Assembly (NCBI RefSeq): GCF_003148745.1
Contig: NZ_QGGU01000004.1
Coordinates: 1-64,000 of the forward strand
Length of the DNA: 64,000 nt
Origin: Pleionea mediterranea
GTDB taxonomy: Bacteria; Pseudomonadota; Gammaproteobacteria; Enterobacterales; Kangiellaceae
Reading direction: 5' to 3'
Under the pieces are notes generated by a model that was given only the letters and a program-made list of their open reading frames with translations, did not search any database and had not been told where the DNA came from. Of this stretch, positions 37,679 to 45,966 are shown one piece after another (position 1 is the first letter of the stretch; the number at the start of each line of letters is the position of its first letter). The position numbers and the translations under genes were made by a program.

Positions 37679-38158
37679 ATGAGTTTCAATATTTTTGTAA
37701 GCTATTCGACTGATGATATTAGTGAAGTCGAGAAGTTAAAGTTACAACTTGAAGGGACGCCGATAAAACTATTTATTGCAGAGTACTCCATTAGCCCTGG
37801 TGAAAATTTAACAGGGAAAATTATTAGAGCTATAAAAGAGTGTGACCTTTTTGTTGTCCTATGGAGTAAGCGAGCAGAAAGTTCTGGTTGGGTGTCTCAA
37901 GAAATTGGACATGCAAATGCCCTTAGCAAGCATATACTTCCACTTGTTTTGTCTAAAGAAGCACCACCGCCAGGCTTTATTAAAAATTTAAAATACCTGC
38001 CTGTACATCAGGATCCTGAGCGAGCTTTGAATAAAGCGAGAGAAATAATAATGGCAGCATATGATCGTAAACAAAAGCTTTTACAGGAACAAAAAGAAAG
38101 AGACTCTCTAGCACTTTTGGGTTTAGGAGCTTTTCTTTTATGGGCTTTCAATAAGTAA
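37679..38158 (+). CDS. TIR-domain protein with C-terminal hydrophobic tail
   Basis: The 159-residue protein is a bacterial TIR domain: NIFVSYSTDDISEVEKL (strand A, box 1), FIAEYSISPGENLTG (BB-loop region) and SGWVSQEIGHANAL with the putative catalytic Glu at residue 75. Active TIRs cleave NAD+ or make cyclic ADP-ribose signals in antiphage defence. Residues about 142-157 (LALLGLGAFLLWAF) are hydrophobic and could anchor it to the membrane. It is followed after 36 bases by a DUF3892 protein. Confidence 0.88.
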   Translation: MSFNIFVSYSTDDISEVEKLKLQLEGTPIKLFIAEYSISPGENLTGKIIRAIKECDLFVVLWSKRAESSGWVSQEIGHANALSKHILPLVLSKEAPPPGFIKNLKYLPVHQDPERALNKAREIIMAAYDRKQKLLQEQKERDSLALLGLGAFLLWAFNK

Positions 38159-38194
38159 TTTAATATTTATAAACAACAATGAGTGGAGTAATTT

Positions 38195-38455
38195 ATGGCA
38201 GATAGAGCGGTTACAAGTACAGGCAAGGACAGAGATGGTGATATTCTTTCACTATGCAACACTGGTCACTTATGGTCACCTAGGAGTAAAAGTGATGCAA
38301 TTTATGATATTGAGAATGGAATACATAGTTATTATGTGCCATGGCAAAGTGGAAGAACTGAAATTCATGTAGTTGAAGGAAGTAATGGTAAGTATCTTAG
38401 AACAGATAGAGATAATACCTCTAAGAATAATCTAGATGATTTACCTAACTGTTAA
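38195..38455 (+). CDS. DUF3892 family small protein next to the TIR gene
   Basis: The 86-residue protein matches DUF3892 along its whole length: KDRDGDILSLCNTG, WSPRSKSDAIYDIENG, YYVPWQSGRTEIHV, KYLRTDRDNTSKNNLDDLP. No biochemical role is established as far as I know. It starts after a GAGTGG-type site 36 bases from the TIR stop and is followed by a hairpin, so the two genes look like a two-gene operon. Confidence 0.85.
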   Translation: MADRAVTSTGKDRDGDILSLCNTGHLWSPRSKSDAIYDIENGIHSYYVPWQSGRTEIHVVEGSNGKYLRTDRDNTSKNNLDDLPNC

Positions 38456-38463
38456 GTTGGTTT

Positions 38464-38490
38464 GGTGCATCCTTCTAAGAAAGATGCGCC
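38464..38490 (+). terminator. Hairpin after the TIR-DUF3892 pair
   Basis: GGTGCATCCTTC, loop TAA, GAAAGATGCGCC form a stem with one G-T pair and one mismatch, 8 bases after the DUF3892 stop. There is no T-run, so termination is probable rather than certain. Confidence 0.5.
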
Positions 38491-38563
38491 ACAAACTTGA
38501 TCTTCATATGTCTTGTATATTTTAAAAAGAAATTAATTTACTTTGACTAAGGAACTTATCTAG

Positions 38564-38579
38564 GAAAGGAATTCCTTTC
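38564..38579. repeat. Perfect 16-base palindrome
   Basis: GAAAGGAATTCCTTTC is its own reverse complement. It lies in the 730-base gap (38456-39186) between the TIR-DUF3892 pair and the next gene. A dimeric regulator site is possible. Confidence 0.4.
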
Positions 38580-38653
38580 GTTTCTAAATTTATTTAGGTT
38601 ATTTCTAGCTTTGCTATTAAGTTCATGTGTATTTACTCAAAAGAGGGAATTAA

Positions 38654-38734
38654 ATGATATTGATTAAAGAGATATTGTATTGCCGAGTGTTAGTCTTTTT
38701 AACATTCGGGTTAATTACTTCTACATTTAAGTAA
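38654..38734 (+). CDS. Possible 26-residue hydrophobic peptide
   Basis: The ATG follows AGAGGGAATTAA. The product starts MILIKEILYCRVLVFLTFG and has one hydrophobic stretch (about residues 10-22) with charged ends. This is the style of small membrane toxins or leader-like peptides. Within its reading frame lies a hairpin, CCGAGTGTTA (38683-38692) with TAACATTCGG (38700-38709). The remainder of the 38456-39186 gap shows nothing I recognise. Confidence 0.3.
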   Translation: MILIKEILYCRVLVFLTFGLITSTFK

Positions 38735-39186
38735 CAAAATTCGAGCATCAGTCTAAATCTGTTTTAGCACTTATATAGATCTGATGTGTGTATTAACAAA
38801 AATGAAAGTTATAAGAGATTTTTTCTAACAAATGCCTATGGTGTAGCGTAGTGAAAGTAACATCACTACTAGGGTTGTCTAGATTGAAATTAATGGTAAA
38901 TGTTGCATCCATAAATATGAATAACCATGTAAATTAGTATTGGACTTAAATAAATTTTTGGAAAATAGAGAATTATAAACTATGGTGATAGCATCTATAT
39001 AATTAAGAAGAGTTGATATTAGCGCCGTCAGTTTTAATTAGTATAGTGGATTGTTAGGTATATCTAAGAGATAAACTAGAATGCTTAAAGTATTGGTTGG
39101 TACCTCAAGGCTAAAAAAGCATAAGGCTATCAAGGACTAAAATATCTGACTTTGATATATAGTAAGGCAGAGAAGGATAAGTACTC

Positions 39187-40716
39187 ATGAAAATATTATT
39201 TATTTTAGTAGTTTTTAGTGTTTCCTTGCACGCAGCTAAATCAACATCGGAAACAATAAATCATTTACCTCATGGGGTATTGGTTAATCAGCCGATATTA
39301 TCTTGGGAAAGTACAATAACTAATGTTACTAGCTGGGATATAGAGCTTAGAGAGGGCAACAAAGGAAAAGCTGATTTTACTTATTCAACTAATAGTCCTG
39401 ATAGAATGTTTGAAATTCCACTCACGCTTTCCAATAAAGAGTATAGTTGGCGTGTAAAGTCGAGTGATAATAATAAATATAGCAATTGGCAAAGTTTTCA
39501 AATAACCCCTTCTGCAGAAGCTCCATCCAGTAATCGTTTTCTTTTAAAGCCTGAGTCTAGGGAATATGAGTATGAACACGCCATATTGATGGCAGATATA
39601 AGTGAGGCAGATACTGTCATCATTAGAACTTTTGATGGAAACACTGTTATAGAAAAGAGTTTATCAAGTATAGGAGGACTGCAAGAACTTATAAATTCAA
39701 ACCAATACGGTTCGAGGTATATTTTGTATGCATCTCGAAATGGAGTTTCGATTAATCTAAAAATTGGTGAATCGCTTCCACCTGAGCCTCCTCATATAAC
39801 TTCGCAGTCAATATCTAAAGGATTAGCGCGTATTGATAGTGTTACTTCATCTATGACCAACAACACTAGACTCGGAAATACTAATCAGATTAGAGGGCGG
39901 CTAGTTAATGCTTCTCTAAATGTTTTTCCTGCTATAGGCTCTGGAGATTTTTCATTATTTGATGGGGATTCATCTGATGGTAAATATGAAAGCTGTACTA
40001 TCGATAATAAATTCATTTTGGCGAATATAACTTACTTTCGATCTGTATATAGTATTGATTTAATCACTCCTTTTCATAGTACTTCTGAACAAACAGTAGA
40101 GGTAAATGAAAGATCAGATATCTCTTATATGAAAACAACGGATTACTGCTTAGTAGAAGGGGAATCAGTGCGTATTGATTTGACTGCAGCATTTAAACGA
40201 ATTGATGTTTATCTAAATAGTGAAGACGATAATGATCCTTTGCATCAATCATTTATTCTCGAATCATCTGATCGAAGTGTTGTAATTACTGATCTTCCAA
40301 GGGGATATCACGGGCTTAATATTTATTATACACATCTAAATGGTGAGCAAGGTAAGGTAAATTTTGATGTTATTGTTAACTCTAAAGAAGAGTTAATGAA
40401 AATTTTTGAAAAACAGCTTTATGCTTTCTTCTATGAGATTAATGAAGATAATAAGGATAATATCAATAATCAATACACTGAAGCTGGTTTCACATACACA
40501 GAAACAGTTGCAAAATCATCAAGAACTGAATTTGATAAGTTTTCGACAGAAGAGTTTAGTAAGTTTGTCTTATCCATTATAAAAATTGATTTTAAATTTA
40601 TTTCTTCAGAACTGATGATTGCTAATGTAATTTACAAGACTGAAGCTGGAAACAAGGCCTTCCCAGTTAAAATGATAAAGAGAAAAGGCAAGCACTGGGC
40701 AATATCAGGAATTTGA
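39187..40716 (+). CDS. Exported protein with fibronectin-III-like N-terminus, function unknown
   Basis: The 509-residue product has a signal peptide (MKILFILVVFSVSLHAAKS). Residues about 25-110 look like a fibronectin-III-type domain (QPILSWESTITNVTSWDIEL ... YSWRVKSSDNNKYSNWQSF). A middle beta-rich region follows. The final 120 residues (EELMKIFEKQLYAFFYEINE onward to HWAISGI) resemble a SnoaL/NTF2-like fold. No catalytic motif stands out. It precedes the 819-residue exported gene by 18 bases with a shared strand, so the pair is an operon. Codons are AT-rich. Confidence 0.7.
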   Translation: MKILFILVVFSVSLHAAKSTSETINHLPHGVLVNQPILSWESTITNVTSWDIELREGNKGKADFTYSTNSPDRMFEIPLTLSNKEYSWRVKSSDNNKYSNWQSFQITPSAEAPSSNRFLLKPESREYEYEHAILMADISEADTVIIRTFDGNTVIEKSLSSIGGLQELINSNQYGSRYILYASRNGVSINLKIGESLPPEPPHITSQSISKGLARIDSVTSSMTNNTRLGNTNQIRGRLVNASLNVFPAIGSGDFSLFDGDSSDGKYESCTIDNKFILANITYFRSVYSIDLITPFHSTSEQTVEVNERSDISYMKTTDYCLVEGESVRIDLTAAFKRIDVYLNSEDDNDPLHQSFILESSDRSVVITDLPRGYHGLNIYYTHLNGEQGKVNFDVIVNSKEELMKIFEKQLYAFFYEINEDNKDNINNQYTEAGFTYTETVAKSSRTEFDKFSTEEFSKFVLSIIKIDFKFISSELMIANVIYKTEAGNKAFPVKMIKRKGKHWAISGI

Positions 40717-40734
40717 TATTAATAAGGATTAGTT

Positions 40735-43194
40735 ATGAATTTTAAGTATGCAATGTTTTTTATTGTTTTCTGTGTCACTTCTAACATAAGCGAATCTCAT
40801 GAAGTTTATGTTCATGAGGCTATGACGCATCGAGCTATCACTACATCAAATCTTAACAATAGCCAAGTTATTTTTGATATATACAAAGAATTGAATTTCT
40901 CAGGACGTTCTTTTTTGCAGCTAGCGAAACAGGCCGCGATTGATGAAGATACAGGGAATAATTCATTAAAACACTTTTATGATCCTCAAAATAATAGAGG
41001 CTTATTTGGCATTGTAGAAAGTGCTAAAAAACGTGCTGTTATAGATTTGCTTCCAAAATTCAGAGAGGCACAATGGCAAGGAAACAAAGCTGAGCAGGCC
41101 AATTTATTAGGTTCTATTCTTCATCTAATAGAAGATATGTCTCAGGTACAGCATACACGTAATGATGACCATTGTAATGATTTTTTAAAGTGTTACTTAA
41201 CAACCAATGGCTATTTACATAAGCCTAGTGAATATGAAAAATATACGCTCGGAAACATTGGGGGATTAAATTTTTCAGGGTATTACTTTGATTATAGAGA
41301 TTTCAAGACGCTAGATTCATTTTTTCATAACAACACATTTTCAGGAATTGCAGATTATACAAGTAATAATCTTCTATCTGTTCAAACAATGTTCAAAGGG
41401 ACAAAAGGCGATATGGAAACTCATTCGGACTTTCCAATGCCAAGTCCGAACGATACGTTTTTTTCAAGCTTAAATTATGAGTCTGATGACGGAACAGCGT
41501 ATCAAGTCGAGTATTTATATGGAAATGTTACAGATAAATTAACGGGTGGTAGTCAGGTTATTCCTTTGGCTCAGGTGGGTGCTCTTGGATTTTTTGGTAA
41601 GCTAAATTTATTAGAAGATGATTTTGTTTTTGCACAAAGAAATAGCGTCGTAATTCCACGAGGAGTTGGATACGCAAGGGAGGCAATTAATTTTCTATAT
41701 GATACTGGAAATTTCAATATTGAAGTAGAGAGCTTTGGATTTTCTAGTACGCATCTAAATATAACAAAAACTAGCCCAGGAGCATTTGAAAAGTATGACT
41801 CTAATAGCTTTGAGTCTAAGATGGCAGTAAAAGCCTATGTTGAAAATGAAGATGGCAGTTACAAGTTACTGGGTCGGTATGATGTAGAGTCAGAACAGAT
41901 TCCTAATATAACCAATCAAAATGACTCGTTGAAAATCTATATAAACTTCGGTGCTAATAATTTAATAAGAGAAAGTCGAGAAAGTAATGTTGTGCTTCAA
42001 CTTATCGTGTATGGAATGATTAATGGTGATGAAAAACATATTAGCTTTGAAAAGTATAATTGTCCAGAAAGTAAGTGTAATGATATCTATACAATAAATC
42101 CCATTGAAGAAAACATACAAGAATATGAATTCGAGAGTCTTACTAGACTATATGGTTACTCATTAACAAGTAGTTCTATTATTGGTAATCACCTTTCAGG
42201 TGTTGCTAATTTTAATATTAATGAAACTGTGATGCATAACTGGGATACATACTTCTTTGAGCTTCACGGATTTAATGAGTACTCAGTGGTAAATGAGTCT
42301 GAATTATATATACCAGAAGGTTGGGAATTTGATGAATTTACCTATGTGCATTTTTCAAGCATTTCCTATTTGGTAAGGAATAGTTCAGACCTTTCTGAAA
42401 CCGATCGTATTTCTAATAGTGAATTTATAACTTCGAACAATATGGTGAGAGGAAATTTCTTTTACTACTCAGATGCAGAGAAAAAGTTTGTTAATTCAAC
42501 AAGTTCTAATGAAAAAGTCGTAATTCACATATATAGCGACTCTAATAATGTTACATCATTTGAAGATGAGTTCTGGATGCCGCCTCAGATTAATCCTCTA
42601 TCAACTGATAGGTACCTACTGCGATATGGAAATAAAAGAGATCATGATGGGACATATCATGAAGGACATGTTGTTTATTATCTTTATGATCTTGTTGAGG
42701 AAACGAGGACTTTATATGATATTGATTATTCATCGGTTGAAAATTCTGATCTTCTCTCGAGTCGTCCTATCTTCATAGGAGATGAACTCTACATTATAAG
42801 TGGAGTACAAGGCAATAAATACAAAGTAATTCAAAAGTTAACTGAAAATGGCCTTGGGGAAAGAAAACTCACTAGTATATCGGGTATAGCTCTTCAGTAT
42901 GTAGTACAAGATGATGGTGTTCCATATGTTCCGGTGTGTCTTGATATAAAAACAACTTGCGAACATATCGGAATTGTAAGGCTAGAGTACATAAATGGTA
43001 AGTTGGGTGAGAAGCTTGTTGCTACAAAAAATATAACAGATCCTAATCATTTCTGTTTTGCTTATCGTTGTGGAGAATCAAAATTTCGAATTGAGAATGG
43101 CGTTTGGTATTTTGAGAATAACAATAGTGAAAAAATTAACAACAAGTATATTTATAGAAAAAATAGAGTTAATTCTAATGGCATAACATATTAA
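40735..43194 (+). CDS. Exported phospholipase C/P1-nuclease-like protein with large C-terminal extension
   Basis: The 819-residue product has a signal peptide (cut near ISESHE). Residues about 22-140 carry a histidine pattern like zinc-dependent phospholipase C/P1 nuclease enzymes: HEVYVHEAMTHRAI, AAIDEDTGNNSLKHFYDP and GSILHLIEDMSQVQHTRNDD. The C-terminal 600 residues are beta-rich and unfamiliar. Several Cys pairs (CPESKC, CFAYRC) suggest folding outside the cytoplasm. It follows the 509-residue gene directly. The enzyme activity is inferred from the motif pattern only. Confidence 0.65.
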   Translation: MNFKYAMFFIVFCVTSNISESHEVYVHEAMTHRAITTSNLNNSQVIFDIYKELNFSGRSFLQLAKQAAIDEDTGNNSLKHFYDPQNNRGLFGIVESAKKRAVIDLLPKFREAQWQGNKAEQANLLGSILHLIEDMSQVQHTRNDDHCNDFLKCYLTTNGYLHKPSEYEKYTLGNIGGLNFSGYYFDYRDFKTLDSFFHNNTFSGIADYTSNNLLSVQTMFKGTKGDMETHSDFPMPSPNDTFFSSLNYESDDGTAYQVEYLYGNVTDKLTGGSQVIPLAQVGALGFFGKLNLLEDDFVFAQRNSVVIPRGVGYAREAINFLYDTGNFNIEVESFGFSSTHLNITKTSPGAFEKYDSNSFESKMAVKAYVENEDGSYKLLGRYDVESEQIPNITNQNDSLKIYINFGANNLIRESRESNVVLQLIVYGMINGDEKHISFEKYNCPESKCNDIYTINPIEENIQEYEFESLTRLYGYSLTSSSIIGNHLSGVANFNINETVMHNWDTYFFELHGFNEYSVVNESELYIPEGWEFDEFTYVHFSSISYLVRNSSDLSETDRISNSEFITSNNMVRGNFFYYSDAEKKFVNSTSSNEKVVIHIYSDSNNVTSFEDEFWMPPQINPLSTDRYLLRYGNKRDHDGTYHEGHVVYYLYDLVEETRTLYDIDYSSVENSDLLSSRPIFIGDELYIISGVQGNKYKVIQKLTENGLGERKLTSISGIALQYVVQDDGVPYVPVCLDIKTTCEHIGIVRLEYINGKLGEKLVATKNITDPNHFCFAYRCGESKFRIENGVWYFENNNSEKINNKYIYRKNRVNSNGITY

Positions 43195-43295
43195 GTCGGA
43201 GGTTCAACAGCAAAGTAAAGCGTTAAGAAACATTTGTATAAGCGTAATGTGCAGTATTGTATAGGCCACTTTGACAACCAATTTAAGTTGCCGAT

Positions 43296-43740
43296 ATGAA
43301 TTATCGACATATTGTCGAAAATGAAAGATATTAAATCTGCCATTATTGAAAGCAGAAAATTCGTATTTGAGGTAGCTCGGATCTTAAGTGAAAGTAAGTC
43401 TCACAATATTCCGTGAGATCCGCCGTAATTCTGATCAATGAAAGTATCGCCCCATACAAGCCGAACATAAAGCTTCGAGTGATCCTCAATCTTTTGTGTC
43501 GATAAAAATAAATCTAGTAACTTCGGAATGTTGAGTGTCAGCTCTGGTAAGAGTATTCGCCAGAACAGATTTCGCGTCGCTTGTCACAAAAGAACACATT
43601 CAAGTCAGTCAAAAGTGGATTTATCAGTACATTTATAGCGATAAGTTATAGGGCGGGGCTTGCACAGGTATCTTTGCTTTTAGAGGAAACGCAGGAAGCG
43701 CTATGGGAAAGCGCAAAACTGCAGGATAACAAGCGATGAA
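43296..43740 (+). pseudogene. IS30-family transposase, decayed N-terminal half
   Basis: Reading across several frameshifts and stops gives MNYRHIVENERY, then a run like LKAEN, IFREIRRNSDQ, KYRPIQAEHKASSD and SQKWIYQYIYSDKL, GGACTGIF. These match the HTH and central parts of IS30 transposases in order. The match ends near where the family continues IGDWEGDTI. The missing second half resembles the relic at 48560-48990. The rest of 43195-44254 shows nothing else I can support; a 63-codon open frame at 43821 has no good ribosome binding site. Confidence 0.7.
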
Positions 43741-44254
43741 GCAAAAAGATTTTTCGAAACTGGTATTTTTCCTACCTGAGTCTATTCTTACCTTCAATAA
43801 CAATATCGGACGAAGACTGGATGGAGGTTTTTATAGATTCTGAGCAGCCGTATAGAGATTTGAAGCGGGCTGCTCAGGCCTTTTCTAAAGCGATTTTTCT
43901 ATTTGAAGGTGAAACCGAAAGTGTTAGATTTCTGGATAAGGCAGAGTACCAGTCAGGAACCGTAAGCGTAGTATTACATTTTAATTGTGAATTCTTACTT
44001 TTATGTCTTTGAATAGCAAGCCTCTCCGATTCTTTTCGAAGTACTGAGGCTCTTAAGTTTTCTAAAAGTCATTAATTGTTTTACAGGCTTGATTTTCAAC
44101 AATCAATTTTATAGTATCTTGATTAGGTATTGTGCGTGCCATGTGTTCTTCGCTTTAACTAAAATCTACTTGCTGTATTTAGCTAAAAAATAGGAAATCA
44201 TTCTTTACCCATAATCAAACATTCTGGTAGCGAAGAGTCAGTAAGTGTGAGGTT

Positions 44255-44959
44255 ATGAATATGAAAGAACATCTTACCTATCAAGAACGCTCCTTTTTAA
44301 ATAGTGTTGTCGACCAAGTATGTCGGCTACATGGCAGTTATCTCTATAAATATTTGACTGAAACGACTGGTTGGAAAGCGCGTAGTTTTGACTTTTATCA
44401 TGCTCTAAATAGAAAGTTTAACCAGTTAGATGATTTACAGCTAAATAAAGTTGTATCGTATTTTAGATATGCTGGGCTTTGTGATTTCACTAGAGAAGGT
44501 GCTGTTGAATTTAACAATGTGAGTTCATCAAGATTTGATGAGAGAGCATTAAGGAAGACAGAGACCAACTTCATTCGACAGCTAGAGATCCTTAAAATAG
44601 AAGCCAGAAAATCTAAAGATAAGGTAGTGAATGATTCATTATATGCATATAAAAAGAACTATGATGTATATGGGTATCTAAAACATCTTGTTCCTGAGCG
44701 AGACGAGTTTTTATTTCTAGTTCGAGATTTTGATCCTATACGGTTGCCTTTGATCGATGATGTTATTCGATTAAAAGAAATTAAGCGAAAAATGATGAAG
44801 AAGCTTATACACTTTAAAAAAATGTGTAAGAAGTCCAAAGTGAATACCATTGTTCTAGAGAGAAATATATTTGAGGACAATGAAGGGCTTGTTGAGCTCT
44901 TAATTTCGCATGGGTTTAGGTTTGACAAGTTTGGCAGTCTTTTTTGGAAAAGTTATTAG
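44255..44959 (+). CDS. Hypothetical protein, 234 residues
   Basis: The protein is basic and helical with no signal peptide or membrane segment. It starts MNMKEHLTYQERSFLNSVVD and has Lys-rich stretches (KEIKRKMMKKLIHFKKMCKK near residue 190). It begins after a GTGAGGTT site. It converges on the ExoVII-like gene, and the two share a perfect 32-base palindromic terminator. I do not recognise a family. Its setting between IS30 relics suggests a cargo gene. Confidence 0.6.
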   Translation: MNMKEHLTYQERSFLNSVVDQVCRLHGSYLYKYLTETTGWKARSFDFYHALNRKFNQLDDLQLNKVVSYFRYAGLCDFTREGAVEFNNVSSSRFDERALRKTETNFIRQLEILKIEARKSKDKVVNDSLYAYKKNYDVYGYLKHLVPERDEFLFLVRDFDPIRLPLIDDVIRLKEIKRKMMKKLIHFKKMCKKSKVNTIVLERNIFEDNEGLVELLISHGFRFDKFGSLFWKSY

Positions 44960-44969
44960 TCAGTAGCAT

Positions 44970-45001
44970 GAGCAGGCTTTAAGTCGACTTAAAGCCTGCT
45001 C
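44970..45001. terminator. Perfect 32-base palindrome, bidirectional terminator
   Basis: GAGCAGGCTTTAAGTC is followed immediately by its exact reverse complement. The stops of the converging genes lie 10 bases to the left and 5 bases to the right. The stem and position fit a shared terminator; the T-runs are weak. Confidence 0.75.
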
Positions 45002-45006
45002 GACTA

Positions 45007-45966
45007 CTACAATATTAAAAAATAAAGTTCGAAAACTGCTAAAAATGATAATGCCGTACAAACTTTAAATAAGAGTTTAGACCTGTTTAATAGTTTTGAG
45101 CTATTCTCTTGTAAACATATGTTGTCGTTATTTGACTTTTTTAAGCTGCGCTTGAGTGATTTTAAATCGTCGATCTGGTATTTTACTGACTTTAATACAT
45201 GGCCTAAATCTATAGGAGAAAGAAAGCTCTCATCTGAAAATTGATCGAGTAATGTGATTCTGTGTGCATGACCAATTGCGGTGTAAAATGGGACGTCTAA
45301 TTGGGTAATTGCTCTTACAGACTCCACGTCATCCCATACAAAAATAGAGTCATCGTCACCGCCCCTTACGATAAAAATCCCTTTGGGATTGCTATAATTT
45401 TCAATAGCGGTAAGGATGGCGTTAACGTTAGTCATATTAGGTGTTTCAACACCCATAAAGTCGTTCTTATTAGAACCTGAGGACGTTAAGAGATCATTGC
45501 ATCCGACTGAAGTGCCAATAAGCAGTACTCCTTTTAGGTTTTTATTATTTTCTATGAAAGAACGAAGTGTTTGCTTTGGATTTCGATCAGTCGGCAACAA
45601 TGGCTTCTTTATATCTATACCACTTTGGTTGACGCCAATGCACGGACCATTAACTTCAATTATGAACTTTTTCTTATAGGTATCATAACGAAACTTATAG
45701 GGGCCTTGTATCTTAACTATTTGGCCTTCAGCTTGTGGAAATGCATTGGGGGGGCATCGAAATGAAACTTCATAATCGGAGTCAAAAACTGAACGAAGAT
45801 CGCCATAATAACATTTTATCTCACCATTTTTGGAAAATGGCCGTATTGCTTTGACCATACCCTCTACTACGATTAATGGCTCACTTTGTTTTGGTGACGC
45901 CGTATTGATTAAGTCTTCAACAGAGAATGTTGGAATATTAATCACTAAATTGTGTTGTTGATTCAT
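45007..45966 (-). CDS. ExoVII large subunit (XseA)-like protein with C-terminal membrane tail
   Basis: The 319-residue protein has an OB-fold-like region (about 30-115; VVEGMVKAIRPFSKNGEIKC, KIQGPYKFRY) and a region like the XseA catalytic core. GVLLIGTSVG at 147, IFIVRGGDDDSIFVWDDVES at 197 and YTAIGHAHRITLLDQFSDE at 228 align with the RGGG and GHETDFTIAD motifs. The Arg and His are kept, but the Asp of GHETD is Arg here. The long coiled coil is missing; instead a short linker leads to a hydrophobic tail (298-319). A GGACCCC site precedes the ATG. Activity and substrate are unknown. Confidence 0.6.
   Translation of the reverse strand: MNQQHNLVINIPTFSVEDLINTASPKQSEPLIVVEGMVKAIRPFSKNGEIKCYYGDLRSVFDSDYEVSFRCPPNAFPQAEGQIVKIQGPYKFRYDTYKKKFIIEVNGPCIGVNQSGIDIKKPLLPTDRNPKQTLRSFIENNKNLKGVLLIGTSVGCNDLLTSSGSNKNDFMGVETPNMTNVNAILTAIENYSNPKGIFIVRGGDDDSIFVWDDVESVRAITQLDVPFYTAIGHAHRITLLDQFSDESFLSPIDLGHVLKSVKYQIDDLKSLKRSLKKSNNDNICLQENSSKLLNRSKLLFKVCTALSFLAVFELYFLIL

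Noticed and set aside
43821-44012. 63-codon open frame starting MEVFIDSEQPYRDLKRAA
   Set aside because: No ribosome binding site, the frame is open well upstream of the Met, and it lies in decayed IS30 flank. It may be a fragment, but I cannot support a gene.
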